64,000 nucleotides of DNA from Lentilitoribacter sp039986595 (lineage in GTDB: Bacteria; Pseudomonadota; Alphaproteobacteria; Rhizobiales; Rhizobiaceae), in NCBI GenBank assembly GCA_039986595.1, contig JBDWQJ010000009.1, forward strand, positions 62,001 to 126,000. The letters run 5' to 3'. Below, one piece after another: positions 8,590 through 16,764 of this stretch. Made by a program: the position numbers and the translations under genes. How positions within the stretch are numbered: position 1 is the stretch's first letter; each line of letters begins with the position of its first letter. The notes beneath the pieces were generated by a model. It saw only the letters and a list, made by a program, of their open reading frames with translations. It was not told the DNA's origin and did not search any database.

Positions 8590-9531
8590 ATGCGAAAATG
8601 GACAAACACTCAGCCTAAATGTATCGAAATCGCCGTTCTGGTCTTTGACGAGTTCTCAAATCATTGCTTGGCAAATTCGGTTGAGCCCTTTCGCGCGACC
8701 AATTTCATTGCGCAAAAGCCGCTTTATAATTGGCAATTCTTAAGCTTGGATGGGGGTGCGATCAAATCATCAAGTGGTTTGGAAATCGCCACACGAAAAG
8801 TTGAGCTGGACACATTTGAAGCAGATTATCTGTTTGTAGTTGCAAGCTATAACTATGATCGCTTGGCAAACACAAACATATCGCGAAATTTGAAACAATT
8901 AGCAGCAAAAGCAACGGCGATCGCTGGTTTAGACACCGGTGCCTGGTTGCTTGCATCCGCAGGATTATTGGATGGGAAAGAAGCAACAATCCACCGGGAA
9001 TTACTCGATAGTTTTGCAGAGAAATTTTTAAAAACAAAGGTCGTAAACGCACGTTATGTGAAAGCAGGCAATACGATTACATGTGGCGGCGCAATGGCTG
9101 CTTTTGATCTCGCTGCGGCTTTAATTGGCGAGCATTACGGCGAGGCAGCGCGACAAGACATGCAGAGTTTTTTCCTACATCAATTGGATGAAGGACCTCA
9201 GCCAATTACATACGAGACGGGTGTTTCAACAATCAAAAAATGTCTTAAATTAATGGATGATAATATTGAGGAGCCGCTAACAATTCGAGATTTAGCTAAA
9301 CAATTGGATATTGATCAGAAACAACTGCAACGGAAGTTTTTGCAGGAATTTGGTGCAAATCCAAGACAAGTTTATCGGCATAAGAGACTAAACGTTGCGC
9401 GCCTGCAGATTTTGGGATCAAACCTTCCAATGAGTGAAATTGCAGTGCGCTGCGGCTATGAAAATGCAAGTGCAATGGCAAGATCGTTTAAGGCTGAGTT
9501 TGGCATTACGCCAACATCGTTGCGAGGCTAA
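8590..9531 (+). CDS. GlxA/CdhR-like AraC-family transcriptional regulator
   Basis: A 313-residue regulator. The first about 190 residues form a DJ-1/PfpI (class I amidotransferase-like) domain ('EIAVLVFDEFSNHCLANSVEPFRATN', split here by description only as strand-helix start). The last about 100 residues carry two AraC helix-turn-helices ('LTIRDLAKQLDIDQKQLQRKF', 'MSEIAVRCGYENASAMARSFKAEFG'). The same architecture is found in CdhR, the carnitine regulator of Pseudomonas, and this gene diverges from the cdhC homologue, so it is probably the activator of the carnitine unit. ATG 8590 is preferred over TTG 8545 because the conserved domain starts directly after it. The choice is not certain. Confidence 0.8.
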   Translation: MRKWTNTQPKCIEIAVLVFDEFSNHCLANSVEPFRATNFIAQKPLYNWQFLSLDGGAIKSSSGLEIATRKVELDTFEADYLFVVASYNYDRLANTNISRNLKQLAAKATAIAGLDTGAWLLASAGLLDGKEATIHRELLDSFAEKFLKTKVVNARYVKAGNTITCGGAMAAFDLAAALIGEHYGEAARQDMQSFFLHQLDEGPQPITYETGVSTIKKCLKLMDDNIEEPLTIRDLAKQLDIDQKQLQRKFLQEFGANPRQVYRHKRLNVARLQILGSNLPMSEIAVRCGYENASAMARSFKAEFGITPTSLRG

Positions 9532-9545
9532 AGCTTTGATGCTGT

Positions 9546-10748
9546 TTAAATTTGCACCAAACCAACATTCGTGTTGAGGAAAAATTGCGCAAAAATTGGT
9601 CCACTTGCCGCACCAATCGCGCGTGCATCTCGGCCTATGCTGCCGGCTTCGGTAAGCGGTTTGATAAGACCTCTAGCATCCTGGTTTGTAAGATATCGTC
9701 TGGTCCGTTCAACCAATTCATCACGCACATCCGCTGGAAATGACCCATCAATAATAATGGCTTCGAAATCAATCACTGAACATGTGGAAAGCGCAGCTTT
9801 TGCTAATTCCTGTGCAGTCTGACCAATCCATTGCTCGACATATCTTGAAATGCTTGACCAGTCTTGCGGTGAATCCCATAAAATTTTTGGATCAATATCA
9901 ACCTGCTCAAGTCTTTTCTCCAAAAGATGCAGCGAGGCGATATCAATGAGCTGGCGGCTTTCGCCATTTGGACCAGTACTACGTAATGAACCCAATGCGC
10001 CAGCATTTCCTTGATGCCCCTCAAATACTGAATGATTTAATACAACACCACCACCGATATAAGCTGCAATAAAGAAATATGCGTAATCGCGAAACTCTTT
10101 TCCACGTCCATAAACATGTTCTGCTTTACATGCGGCTGTTGCGTCATTTGCTGGGTGAATTGGCAAATGGGTGAGGTTTGCAATCTCCTCAACCAAATTT
10201 ACATTACTCCATGCTTTAAATTCTTCGTGAACGCTATCATGCTCTTTATAAGAGTTGGTCAGCTCAAAGGGCGCTGCAATGCCCAATCCACAGATGCGAT
10301 TTTTCTCAGCATCACTCAAACCTTGCAACAATTTATCAATCCCCTTTGTCAGGAATTGAAAAATTTCCTCCGGCAACGGGCTTTGATAATTGATGCTTAT
10401 CTGATCTATGATCATTCCGGTAAAGCCAATTAGAATAAGCTCCGAACTTCGACGTCCAATTTTAAGACCAAGCGACAACACACCTTTGGCAGCAAGCCCC
10501 ATGGGCACAGATGGTTTTCCAACGCGCCCGCCCCGCTTGGGTTCGCCGCGTTCTAAAAGACCATCATTTTCGAGTTTACGTAAAATCACTGAAACTGTTT
10601 GAGATGACAAGCCAGCAAGCCGCGCAAGATTACTTCCGGGCATGGGGCCGTTTCTCAAAAGCATCGAAAGCAGCAGGCGTTCATTATAGTCTCTTAGACC
10701 ACTTTGGTTCGCCCCTCCGCTTAATGATCTGACTTTTGGCATGTTCAT
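9546..10748 (-). CDS. ROK family transcriptional regulator, candidate frc operon repressor
   Basis: A 400-residue protein. An N-terminal winged helix (about residues 20-80, 'GLSSQTVSVILRKLENDGLLERGEPKRGGRVGKP') is followed by a ROK sugar-kinase-like domain. The usual ROK zinc motif (CxCGxxGC) is not visible: the corresponding stretch after 'NAGALGSL' has no cysteines. The protein is therefore likely a sensor rather than a kinase. I chose ATG 10746-10748 behind an AAGAGA ribosome site; a TTG at 10766 is the alternative. It diverges from the frcBCA-type transporter and probably represses it in response to the sugar or a phosphorylated form. It converges with the carnitine regulator gene. Confidence 0.82.
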   Translation of the reverse strand: MNMPKVRSLSGGANQSGLRDYNERLLLSMLLRNGPMPGSNLARLAGLSSQTVSVILRKLENDGLLERGEPKRGGRVGKPSVPMGLAAKGVLSLGLKIGRRSSELILIGFTGMIIDQISINYQSPLPEEIFQFLTKGIDKLLQGLSDAEKNRICGLGIAAPFELTNSYKEHDSVHEEFKAWSNVNLVEEIANLTHLPIHPANDATAACKAEHVYGRGKEFRDYAYFFIAAYIGGGVVLNHSVFEGHQGNAGALGSLRSTGPNGESRQLIDIASLHLLEKRLEQVDIDPKILWDSPQDWSSISRYVEQWIGQTAQELAKAALSTCSVIDFEAIIIDGSFPADVRDELVERTRRYLTNQDARGLIKPLTEAGSIGRDARAIGAASGPIFAQFFLNTNVGLVQI

Positions 10749-10823
10749 GCGATCTCTTTTATACAAAACTTCTCGAAGTTGAAAGATGCCATATTTAATT
10801 AATAAATCAACTTTATTTATTTA

Positions 10824-10854
10824 TTGACATCAATACTGAAATTCTATTATGAAT
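10824..10854 (+). promoter_or_regulatory. Probable promoter of frcBCA
   Basis: A perfect TTGACA lies at 10824-10829. Candidate -10 boxes are TATTAT at 10845-10850 (15-base spacing) and TATGAA at 10848-10853 (18-base spacing). The preceding AT-rich stretch (10791-10823) contains short symmetrical TTAATTAA and TTTATT runs that could hold the ROK regulator's operator. Placement between the divergent genes supports the call; the exact start is a guess. Confidence 0.45.
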
Positions 10855-10924
10855 ATGGTGTTCACACTAAAACAGCGCAGAATACTGGCCAGTTTTGGTC
10901 ATTCTGAGCGCCAGGGAGGAATCT

Positions 10925-11956
10925 ATGAAGAAAACTATTTTTGCAGCACTTGCTGTTTCGCTAGCTGCGTCCGCAGCTTCAATTGCACCCGCATCAGCTG
11001 ATGGTCACGCGATCACAGCCTGCTTGATCACAAAAACAGACACCAACCCATTTTTCGTAAAAATGAAAGAAGGTGCGACCGCTAAAGCTGAAGAGCTTGG
11101 CATTACGCTAAAAAGCTTTGCTGGTAAGGTTGATGGCGACCACGAAACACAAGTGGCAGCGATTGAAACATGCATTGCAGATGGCGCAAAAGGCATATTG
11201 CTAACAGCATCGGATACATCGTCTATTGTGTCTTCAGTTGAGCAAGCCCGTGATGCTGGCCTTGTTGTTATCGCTCTGGATACACCGCTTGAGCCAATTG
11301 ATTCAGCGGATGCGACATTTGCAACTGATAACTTCCTTGCTGGTGAATTAATCGGTAAATGGGCAGCTGCGTCACTCGGTGACGCTGCGAAAGACGCAAA
11401 AATCGCGATGCTTGATTTGGCCGTAAGTCAGCCGTCAGTTGGCGTCTTGCGCGACCAAGGCTTCTTGCAAGGATTTGGTATTGATTTGGGCGATCCAAAC
11501 AAATGGGGTGATGAAACAGATCCAAGAATTGTTGGTAACGATGTAACTGCCGGCAATGAAGAAGGTGGCCGTAAGGCTATGGAAAACCTTCTAGCGAAAG
11601 ATCAGGACATCAATGTTGTTTACACAATCAACGAGCCTGCAGCTGCTGGTGCTTATGAAGCACTGAAAGCGATCGGTCGCGAAAATGATGTTCTAATTGT
11701 TTCTGTTGATGGCGGTTGCCCAGGTGTTGATAACATCGCAGATGGCGTGATCGGTGCAACATCGCAGCAATATCCGCTACTGATGGCATCACTTGGTATT
11801 GAAGCAATTGCTGCATGGGCAAAAGATGGAACTAAACCAGCCCCTACTCCTGGCAAAGACTTCTTTGACACAGGTGTTGCATTGGTGACAGACAAGCCAG
11901 CTGATGGCGTTGAGTCGATTTCTGTTGAGGAAGGTAAAAACCTCTGCTGGGGTTGA
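10925..11956 (+). CDS. frcB: Fructose-type sugar ABC transporter substrate-binding protein
   Basis: A 343-residue periplasmic binding protein of the ribose/fructose (Peripla_BP_4) type. A Sec signal peptide ends near 'ASADGHA' (about residue 26). The mature protein starts with 'ITACLITKTDTNPFFVKMKEGA', quoted here only to residue 20 as the sugar-site strand, and has 'DGAKGILLTASDTSSI' and 'VSVDGGCPGVDNI'. Size and order match FrcB of Sinorhizobium meliloti (frcBCAK, importing fructose and also ribose or mannose). ATG 10925 follows a strong GGGAGGA site. A stable hairpin after the stop separates it from the permease gene and probably raises its expression above that of the membrane components. 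Fructose specificity is inferred from family resemblance. Confidence 0.82.
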   Translation: MKKTIFAALAVSLAASAASIAPASADGHAITACLITKTDTNPFFVKMKEGATAKAEELGITLKSFAGKVDGDHETQVAAIETCIADGAKGILLTASDTSSIVSSVEQARDAGLVVIALDTPLEPIDSADATFATDNFLAGELIGKWAAASLGDAAKDAKIAMLDLAVSQPSVGVLRDQGFLQGFGIDLGDPNKWGDETDPRIVGNDVTAGNEEGGRKAMENLLAKDQDINVVYTINEPAAAGAYEALKAIGRENDVLIVSVDGGCPGVDNIADGVIGATSQQYPLLMASLGIEAIAAWAKDGTKPAPTPGKDFFDTGVALVTDKPADGVESISVEEGKNLCWG

Positions 11957-11984
11957 CCTTATCGCTTTAAATCGCAAACCTTGT

Positions 11985-12007
11985 GGGGCGACCAAATTGG
12001 TCGCCCC
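11985..12007 (+). terminator. Intra-operon hairpin between frcB and frcC
   Basis: GGGGCGACC and GGTCGCCCC form a perfect 9-bp stem around a five-base AAATT loop, followed by TATTTT. Such hairpins after binding-protein genes usually act as partial terminators or RNA stabilisers, so that the binding protein is made in excess. The stem is directly visible; the role is inferred. Confidence 0.7.
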
Positions 12008-12044
12008 TATTTTAAAGACTTGAATATAGATCGGGGAGGTCTTC

Positions 12045-13124
12045 ATGGCTGCTCAAAAATTTGAGGAAGTGTTAACTGATAGTTCAGATCAGGTAGCAGA
12101 CTTTTCACAACAGCATCGCGGATTTGTTGCAGCTTTTCAGCACCGCCTCCATGTCAATCCAGCTTTAGTGCCACTTATCGTGCTGGTGATTTCAATTGCC
12201 ATCTTCGGCATCTTACTTGGCACGAAATTCTTTTCCGCTTTTGCCTTAACGCTCATACTTCAACAAGTCGCTATTGTCGGCATCGTGGGTGCTGCGCAAT
12301 CTCTTGTGATCTTAACCGCAGGCATTGATTTATCCGTTGGCGCGATCATGGTCCTATCATCTGTTGTTATGGGGCAATTTACATTCCGCTATGGCCTTCC
12401 AGTCGAATTTTCAATTGTCTGCGGACTTTTATGCGGAACAATTTGCGGATATATTAACGGCGTTTTTGTCGCTGTGATGAAACTACCACCGTTTATCGTC
12501 ACGCTCGGAATGTGGCAGATTATTCTTGCAACAAATTTTCTTTATTCAGCCAATGAAACCATTCGAAGTAAAGAGATTGAGCAAGAAGCATCTCTCCTTC
12601 AAATGTTTGGGTGGAAATTTAAAATTGGCGCGGATGAAGCAGGCAGAGGCGGAGCAACCTTTACTATTGGGGTCATTTTCTTGGTCGCTCTTGTGCTCGC
12701 GCTTGCCTATACTCTTCGTCACACAGCTTGGGGGCGGCACGTCTATGCCACTGGTGATGACCCAGAAGCAGCCGAACTATCAGGCGTTCAAGTCAAACGA
12801 ACTTTGATATCTGTTTACACACTTGCCGGGCTTATTTGCGCCTTTGCAGGATGGGCTCTGATTGGCCGCATTGGATCTGTATCCCCAACATCGGGACAAC
12901 TTGCAAACATTGAATCTATCACAGCTGTGGTGATTGGCGGAATATCCTTATTCGGTGGACGCGGATCCATATTGGGCATGCTCTTTGGCGCGCTTATCGT
13001 GGGTGTCTTCACACTTGGGCTAAGATTATTAGGTGCGGATGCACAATGGACATATCTACTCATCGGCGCATTAATCATCGGTGCGGTTGCAATTGATCAA
13101 TGGATTAGAAAGGTCGCGGCATAA
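12045..13124 (+). CDS. frcC: Fructose-type sugar ABC transporter permease
   Basis: A 359-residue inner-membrane permease of the BPD_transp_2 (RbsC-like) family, with roughly eight to ten hydrophobic segments and a soluble lead of about 45 residues. Family marks include 'LTAGIDLSVGAIMVLSSVV' and 'ESITAVVIGGISLFGGRGS', typical of ribose/fructose permeases. Length agrees with FrcC (about 360). GGGGAGG lies just upstream of ATG 12045. The stop codon overlaps the ATG of the ATPase gene by one base (TAATG), so the two are translationally coupled. It forms the channel fed by FrcB and powered by FrcA. Confidence 0.88.
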   Translation: MAAQKFEEVLTDSSDQVADFSQQHRGFVAAFQHRLHVNPALVPLIVLVISIAIFGILLGTKFFSAFALTLILQQVAIVGIVGAAQSLVILTAGIDLSVGAIMVLSSVVMGQFTFRYGLPVEFSIVCGLLCGTICGYINGVFVAVMKLPPFIVTLGMWQIILATNFLYSANETIRSKEIEQEASLLQMFGWKFKIGADEAGRGGATFTIGVIFLVALVLALAYTLRHTAWGRHVYATGDDPEAAELSGVQVKRTLISVYTLAGLICAFAGWALIGRIGSVSPTSGQLANIESITAVVIGGISLFGGRGSILGMLFGALIVGVFTLGLRLLGADAQWTYLLIGALIIGAVAIDQWIRKVAA

Positions 13125-13897
13125 TGGAACCTATTCTTAAAGCAAACAATCTCGTTAAAAAATATGGTCGTGTGACAGCGCTTGATCATTGCGACTTTGA
13201 GCTTATGCCCGGTGAAATTCTAGCCGTTATCGGTGACAATGGTGCGGGAAAGTCAACACTCATCAAAGCAGTATCTGGCGCGGTTCAACCCGATGAGGGC
13301 GATATTTATCTAGAAGGTGAAAAGGTCTCTTTCGCCTCACCTATTCAAGCCAGAGATCGCGGGATAGAAACCGTTTATCAGACCTTAGCAATGTCCCCTG
13401 CTCTTTCTATTGCAGATAATATGTTCATGGGACGAGAAATTCGTAAACCAGGCATACTTGGTTCCGTATTTCGCAAATTGGACCGCACAAAAATGGAGCA
13501 ATTGGCGCGCGATAAACTCTCTGAGTTGGGATTAATGACGATCCAGAACATCAATCAGGCAGTGGAAACATTGTCCGGTGGCCAAAGGCAAGGTGTTGCG
13601 GTTGCCCGCGCAGCCGCCTTTGGCTCAAAAGTGATCATCTTAGATGAGCCAACGGCTGCTTTGGGCGTCAAAGAATCGCGACGGGTACTTGAACTTATTC
13701 AAGATGTGAAATCTCGCGGTATTCCGATCATATTAATCAGTCACAATATGCCCCATGTGTTTGAGGTTGCAGATCGCATTCATATTCACCGTTTGGGCAA
13801 ACGTATCTGCGTGATCGACCCTAAGGATTACACAATGTCGGATGCTGTTGCCTTTATGACAGGCGCAAAGGAACCACCTTCCGAAATTGCGGCTTAA
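13124..13897 (+). CDS. frcA: Fructose-type sugar ABC transporter ATPase
   Basis: A 257-residue single-domain ATPase. Walker A is 'GDNGAGKST' (about residues 37-45), the signature motif is 'LSGGQRQGVAVARA', and Walker B is 'VIILDEPTAALG' with the switch histidine in 'LISHNMPHV'. RbsA-like proteins have two such domains (about 500 residues). A single-domain protein of about 260 residues is the FrcA pattern, which supports the frc assignment over rbs. It drives import through FrcC. The gene ends the operon and is followed by a rho-independent terminator at 13925-13957. No frcK-like kinase gene follows here, unlike the S. meliloti operon. Confidence 0.88.
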   Translation: MEPILKANNLVKKYGRVTALDHCDFELMPGEILAVIGDNGAGKSTLIKAVSGAVQPDEGDIYLEGEKVSFASPIQARDRGIETVYQTLAMSPALSIADNMFMGREIRKPGILGSVFRKLDRTKMEQLARDKLSELGLMTIQNINQAVETLSGGQRQGVAVARAAAFGSKVIILDEPTAALGVKESRRVLELIQDVKSRGIPIILISHNMPHVFEVADRIHIHRLGKRICVIDPKDYTMSDAVAFMTGAKEPPSEIAA

Positions 13898-13924
13898 GGG
13901 TGGTTATTTAAAGAAAAATCAGCT

Positions 13925-13957
13925 GCGTGGCCTTTTTGAATAGGGTCACGCTTTTTT
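13925..13957 (+). terminator. Rho-independent terminator of the frc operon
   Basis: GCGTGGCC (13925-13932) pairs with GGGTCACGC (13943-13951) with one mismatch, followed by six T residues. It lies 28 bases after the frcA stop and before the convergent glutathione S-transferase gene. Confidence 0.7.
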
Positions 13958-13980
13958 GTGCTGAAAACGGCCTCACAAAA

Positions 13981-14655
13981 CTATCTTGGAGCGTTGTAGA
14001 GACCCTCTGACTTTAACTGCTCGACATAATTTGCTTCTCTATCCATGGCGCGAATGACAGATGGTCGCTCCATAATACGAAGAGCATGATCGCGGATGTT
14101 GGGGAATTCCTTGTCCGGAAAACCAACACCAGTAATTCGCCACCAAGCCCAAAACAAATACCCATCAACGATGGACCATTGATCACCATACCACCAACGG
14201 CCCGAATGCAAACGCTCATTGATCATTGCCATAACTGGGTTCATGCCTTCGATCCCCTTAGGGCGGATAGATGTAAACGGATCACCATCATCAGTGAAAA
14301 ACATCGGCATCGCGATCCGCGTTACTAATGGATGCACAGTTGCTGCAAAGAAGGACAGATCCGCAATTTGCTTTTGCTGCTCTAGTACATCTGTCGTTTG
14401 AGGTAACAAATTGGCATTCGGATATGTCCGGTGGAGCCATGTCTGTATGGCCACATTTTCGGTCAGTGGCTTCCCGTCAATTAGCAATGTGGGAACCTTA
14501 CCCTTTGGATTAAGTGCAAGAAATTCTGACGATTTCTGCTGTTTGGATGCAGTACGGATAAGTTCCGTTTCAAATGGTACGCCAATTTCCTCAAGAGCGA
14601 TGGTTGGAACGCGTGCACAGGTGCCCGGAGCTACAAACAGTTTCAAATCGTGCAT
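13981..14655 (-). CDS. Glutathione S-transferase family protein
   Basis: A 224-residue cytosolic protein. The N-terminal thioredoxin-like domain has the GST pattern 'LFVAPGTCARVPTIALEEIGV', 'NPKGKVPTLLIDGKPLTENVAI' (cis-proline and glutathione-binding Glu-Asn), and an all-helical C-terminal domain follows (about 90-220). Members conjugate glutathione or work as thiol reductases; the substrate is not predictable. It is a single gene between the frc operon and the start of the genomic island, and belongs to the chromosomal side of the boundary. The two-residue 'TCAR' motif near residue 12 suggests a cysteine- or serine-type active site (beta-class-like). Confidence 0.85.
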   Translation of the reverse strand: MHDLKLFVAPGTCARVPTIALEEIGVPFETELIRTASKQQKSSEFLALNPKGKVPTLLIDGKPLTENVAIQTWLHRTYPNANLLPQTTDVLEQQKQIADLSFFAATVHPLVTRIAMPMFFTDDGDPFTSIRPKGIEGMNPVMAMINERLHSGRWWYGDQWSIVDGYLFWAWWRITGVGFPDKEFPNIRDHALRIMERPSVIRAMDREANYVEQLKSEGLYNAPR

Positions 14656-15018
14656 CTCATACTCTCATTTGGTTCATAATTAGATGTGCGGAGAACCATA
14701 CATATCTGTAAAGATCTAGGCAATGGTAACTGGTAAAGCAATCCATAGGTTCAAAAGATATGGGCAATTATCCATGCATCACCAGCTAAATGTTATAAAT
14801 AAAGTAGTTGATGGCTTGTTGTATTAAATCGTTCTGATTTGGCTGCATATCGGCCATGACGTTATTCAGAACGATTATGCGATATTTGGTGCAATTTTGA
14901 TGTTTGGAATTCTCGGGAACAAAAATTTCAAAAATATGCCCAGCTTTTCGCGCCCAACACTAAAACGGGACACAAATTGCGTTCAACATACTGACAAATG
15001 TAAGGAAAAGATTTGAGA
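14656..15018. other. Noncoding stretch at the left island boundary
   Basis: No convincing gene is seen. Two structures stand out. One is an inverted repeat with 11-bp arms, AATCGTTCTGA at 14827-14837 and TCAGAACGATT at 14866-14876, with a nested TGGC/GCCA pair inside. The other, from about 14941 to 15018, is a block clearly similar (about four in five bases by eye) to 29421-29499 at the other end of the island. Both suggest decayed mobile DNA. Confidence 0.6.
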
Positions 15019-15033
15019 TGGTGCCCCCACACG
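15019..15033. repeat. Left attachment-site core (attL)
   Basis: Identical for 15 bases to the 3' end of tRNA-Thr at 29500-29514 (direct repeat). Only the tRNA 3' tail is present here, with no tRNA body, as expected for the distal end of a tRNA-inserted island. Confidence 0.8.
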
Positions 15034-15072
15034 AGGAACACCAATCCAATAATATCAGTAGCTTAAGCGAAA

Positions 15073-15127
15073 GTGGGACACATTCCCTGCCCCATTTTCA
15101 TTGATGTTTTCGGAATTTGTGTCCCAC
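15073..15127. repeat. Inverted GTGGGACACA sites, candidate integrase or excisionase arm sites (left)
   Basis: GTGGGACACA at 15073-15082 is mirrored by TGTGTCCCAC at 15118-15127, with TTCC and GGAA extending the symmetry inward. The same motif recurs at 29416-29424 and 29446-29455 by the right att site, and in a variant at 14965-14974. Recurrence at both ends suggests arm-type binding sites for the integrase or its accessory protein. Function is inferred. Confidence 0.5.
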
Positions 15128-15308
15128 CTCTTAAAATACCATTTATCATGATTCCAATAAGCGAATGATTCTGTCTTCCCCACTATGATCACCGACTAAA
15201 GGGCTAAACACTCTCTTAGAAATGATTTATAAATTTCACCACCATTCTAAAGGTTGCATTAATAGCCATGCACAATTATAAAATATTCAATTTGGTATGG
15301 GGTATTTG

Positions 15309-15953
15309 ATGCTAGAAAGTTTTACAAGATACAAACCAGTTTGGATTTCCATGGCGGTTTGTGTTATAATTTACTTGGGTTCGCTATTTTGGACTTCCCC
15401 GAATAGGCAACCAGAGACTGTTGGCTCCATCTCTTTTTTGATCGTATTACTGTTTATCGCATATAGTGTTGGTTTACTTATTCACTCTGCTGAAGCATTT
15501 AAAAATCTGTTCACTAGGGTTATTTCTATTGTGTTGGTGCTTTTGACGTTGTTTCTTCTCACTTGCGCTATTTTGGAGTTCGGTTTCCTACCATTCTCTA
15601 ACTTCACTGTTCATGCCAAGGAAGCACAAATACTGCTTGCAGTTACCTCAGCAGGAATGCTGGGCGGACTTATGAAATACCTAACAGAATTTTCTAACGA
15701 AAAGACTGAGCAATATTCCCTCTGGGGTCTGATCCAATCCTCAATCACTGGCCTGTTCGTTGCTCTAGTACTATTCTTGATTTTACGCGCGGGAATAATA
15801 AATCAAACAAACGTAGACACATTTAATATCTGGGGTGTTTCAGGTGTTTCCTGTGTAACTGGCTTCTTTGCAAATAAAGTCCTAGAACGCTTATCATCGG
15901 TATACGAGGAACTAGCTGGTTTGAAACGGAAAGAGACGCAGGGTGAAGACTGA
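15309..15953 (+). CDS. Hypothetical six-helix membrane protein
   Basis: A 214-residue protein, not assigned to a named family. Hydrophobic segments lie at about residues 10-28, 40-60, 70-92, 104-124 (weaker), 140-162 and 172-192, followed by a short charged C-terminal tail ('LERLSSVYEELAGLKRKE'). The 'AGMLGGLMKYLTEF' loop and the closing 'VTGFFANKVLERL' resemble the membrane modules of some bacterial conflict-system proteins; this is an impression, not an identification. I chose ATG 15309 because GGGG lies six bases upstream; an in-frame ATG at 15297 is the alternative. It is the first gene in the island, alone between the left att site and the resolvase. It could be a defence effector or merely cargo. 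Confidence 0.6.
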   Translation: MLESFTRYKPVWISMAVCVIIYLGSLFWTSPNRQPETVGSISFLIVLLFIAYSVGLLIHSAEAFKNLFTRVISIVLVLLTLFLLTCAILEFGFLPFSNFTVHAKEAQILLAVTSAGMLGGLMKYLTEFSNEKTEQYSLWGLIQSSITGLFVALVLFLILRAGIINQTNVDTFNIWGVSGVSCVTGFFANKVLERLSSVYEELAGLKRKETQGED

Positions 15954-16203
15954 CACTGCATATTCACCTGTTGATGAACGTGCGAATTGTTTAAATCTCA
16001 GTGCGATACAGAATAGGCATCAGACTTATCTACGCCTTTAAAACGGTCGTTTTTGATTATCATAACCGCTGGCGCGTACCGGCAGAAAAACAACAGTGAT
16101 AACAATACTTCGCGCCGAACCGCTCTTTCTCATTACTTTGCCTCAAAACCCACCCTCACCCCGGATATGATCTTATGAGTTTTAAGAATCATGAGGAGGC
16201 CAT

Positions 16204-16764
16204 ATGAAAATTGGATATGCACGGGTTAGCACAGCGGAACAATCAACAGCCAGTCAGATAGAAGCACTGAAACAGGCAGACTGTGAGAAAATCTTCGTCG
16301 AGACTGCGTCTGGCGCACGAAAAGACAGACCCATTCTCGAAGATGCACTGAGTTTTGCACGCGCTGACAGTAATGACACTCTTGTGGTTTATAAGCTGGA
16401 TCGCGTTGCCCGCAGCCTGTCACATCTCTTGCAGATCATGGATCATCTGCAATCAACCGGAATTGGCTTCCAGAGCCTGACGGAAGACATCAACACGACC
16501 ACCCCCGGTGGGAAACTTCTATTCCATCTGATGGCCGCCATATCTGAGTTTGAGCGCGATCTCATCCGTGAGAGGACCATGAACGGCCTGAAAGCCGCCA
16601 AGGCCAAAGGTCGGCTGGGTGGAAGGCCGCGCCAGATGACAGAAGAGAAGATCACCGCCGTACGCACGCTTTTGGACAATGGCACTCCAGCGAAAGACGC
16701 TGCGGCAATCGTCGGCGTGTCCGTACCTACGCTATATCGATGGATACCGAGTTCAGCGAGATAA
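16204..16764 (+). CDS. Serine recombinase, resolvase/invertase family
   Basis: A 186-residue small serine recombinase of normal length. The catalytic serine is S9 in 'GYARVSTAEQ', and the fold shows 'VVYKLDRVARSLSHLLQIM', 'GKLLFHLMAAISEFERDLI' and 'ERTMNGLKAAKAKGRLGGRP'. A C-terminal helix-turn-helix ('GTPAKDAAAIVGVSVPTLYRWI') binds DNA. Such enzymes resolve cointegrates or invert DNA. A strong GAGGAGG precedes the ATG. It sits upstream of the hsd operon in the same direction, with a gap of about 150 bases. No transposase gene or clear res repeats are seen, so it may be a leftover from a transposon or may act on the island. Confidence 0.9.
   Translation: MKIGYARVSTAEQSTASQIEALKQADCEKIFVETASGARKDRPILEDALSFARADSNDTLVVYKLDRVARSLSHLLQIMDHLQSTGIGFQSLTEDINTTTPGGKLLFHLMAAISEFERDLIRERTMNGLKAAKAKGRLGGRPRQMTEEKITAVRTLLDNGTPAKDAAAIVGVSVPTLYRWIPSSAR

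Noticed and set aside
15019..15040. Second tRNA gene at the left island edge
   Set aside because: Only the last 15 bases of the tRNA are present; no D-arm, anticodon arm or acceptor partner can be found. It is the attL duplicate.
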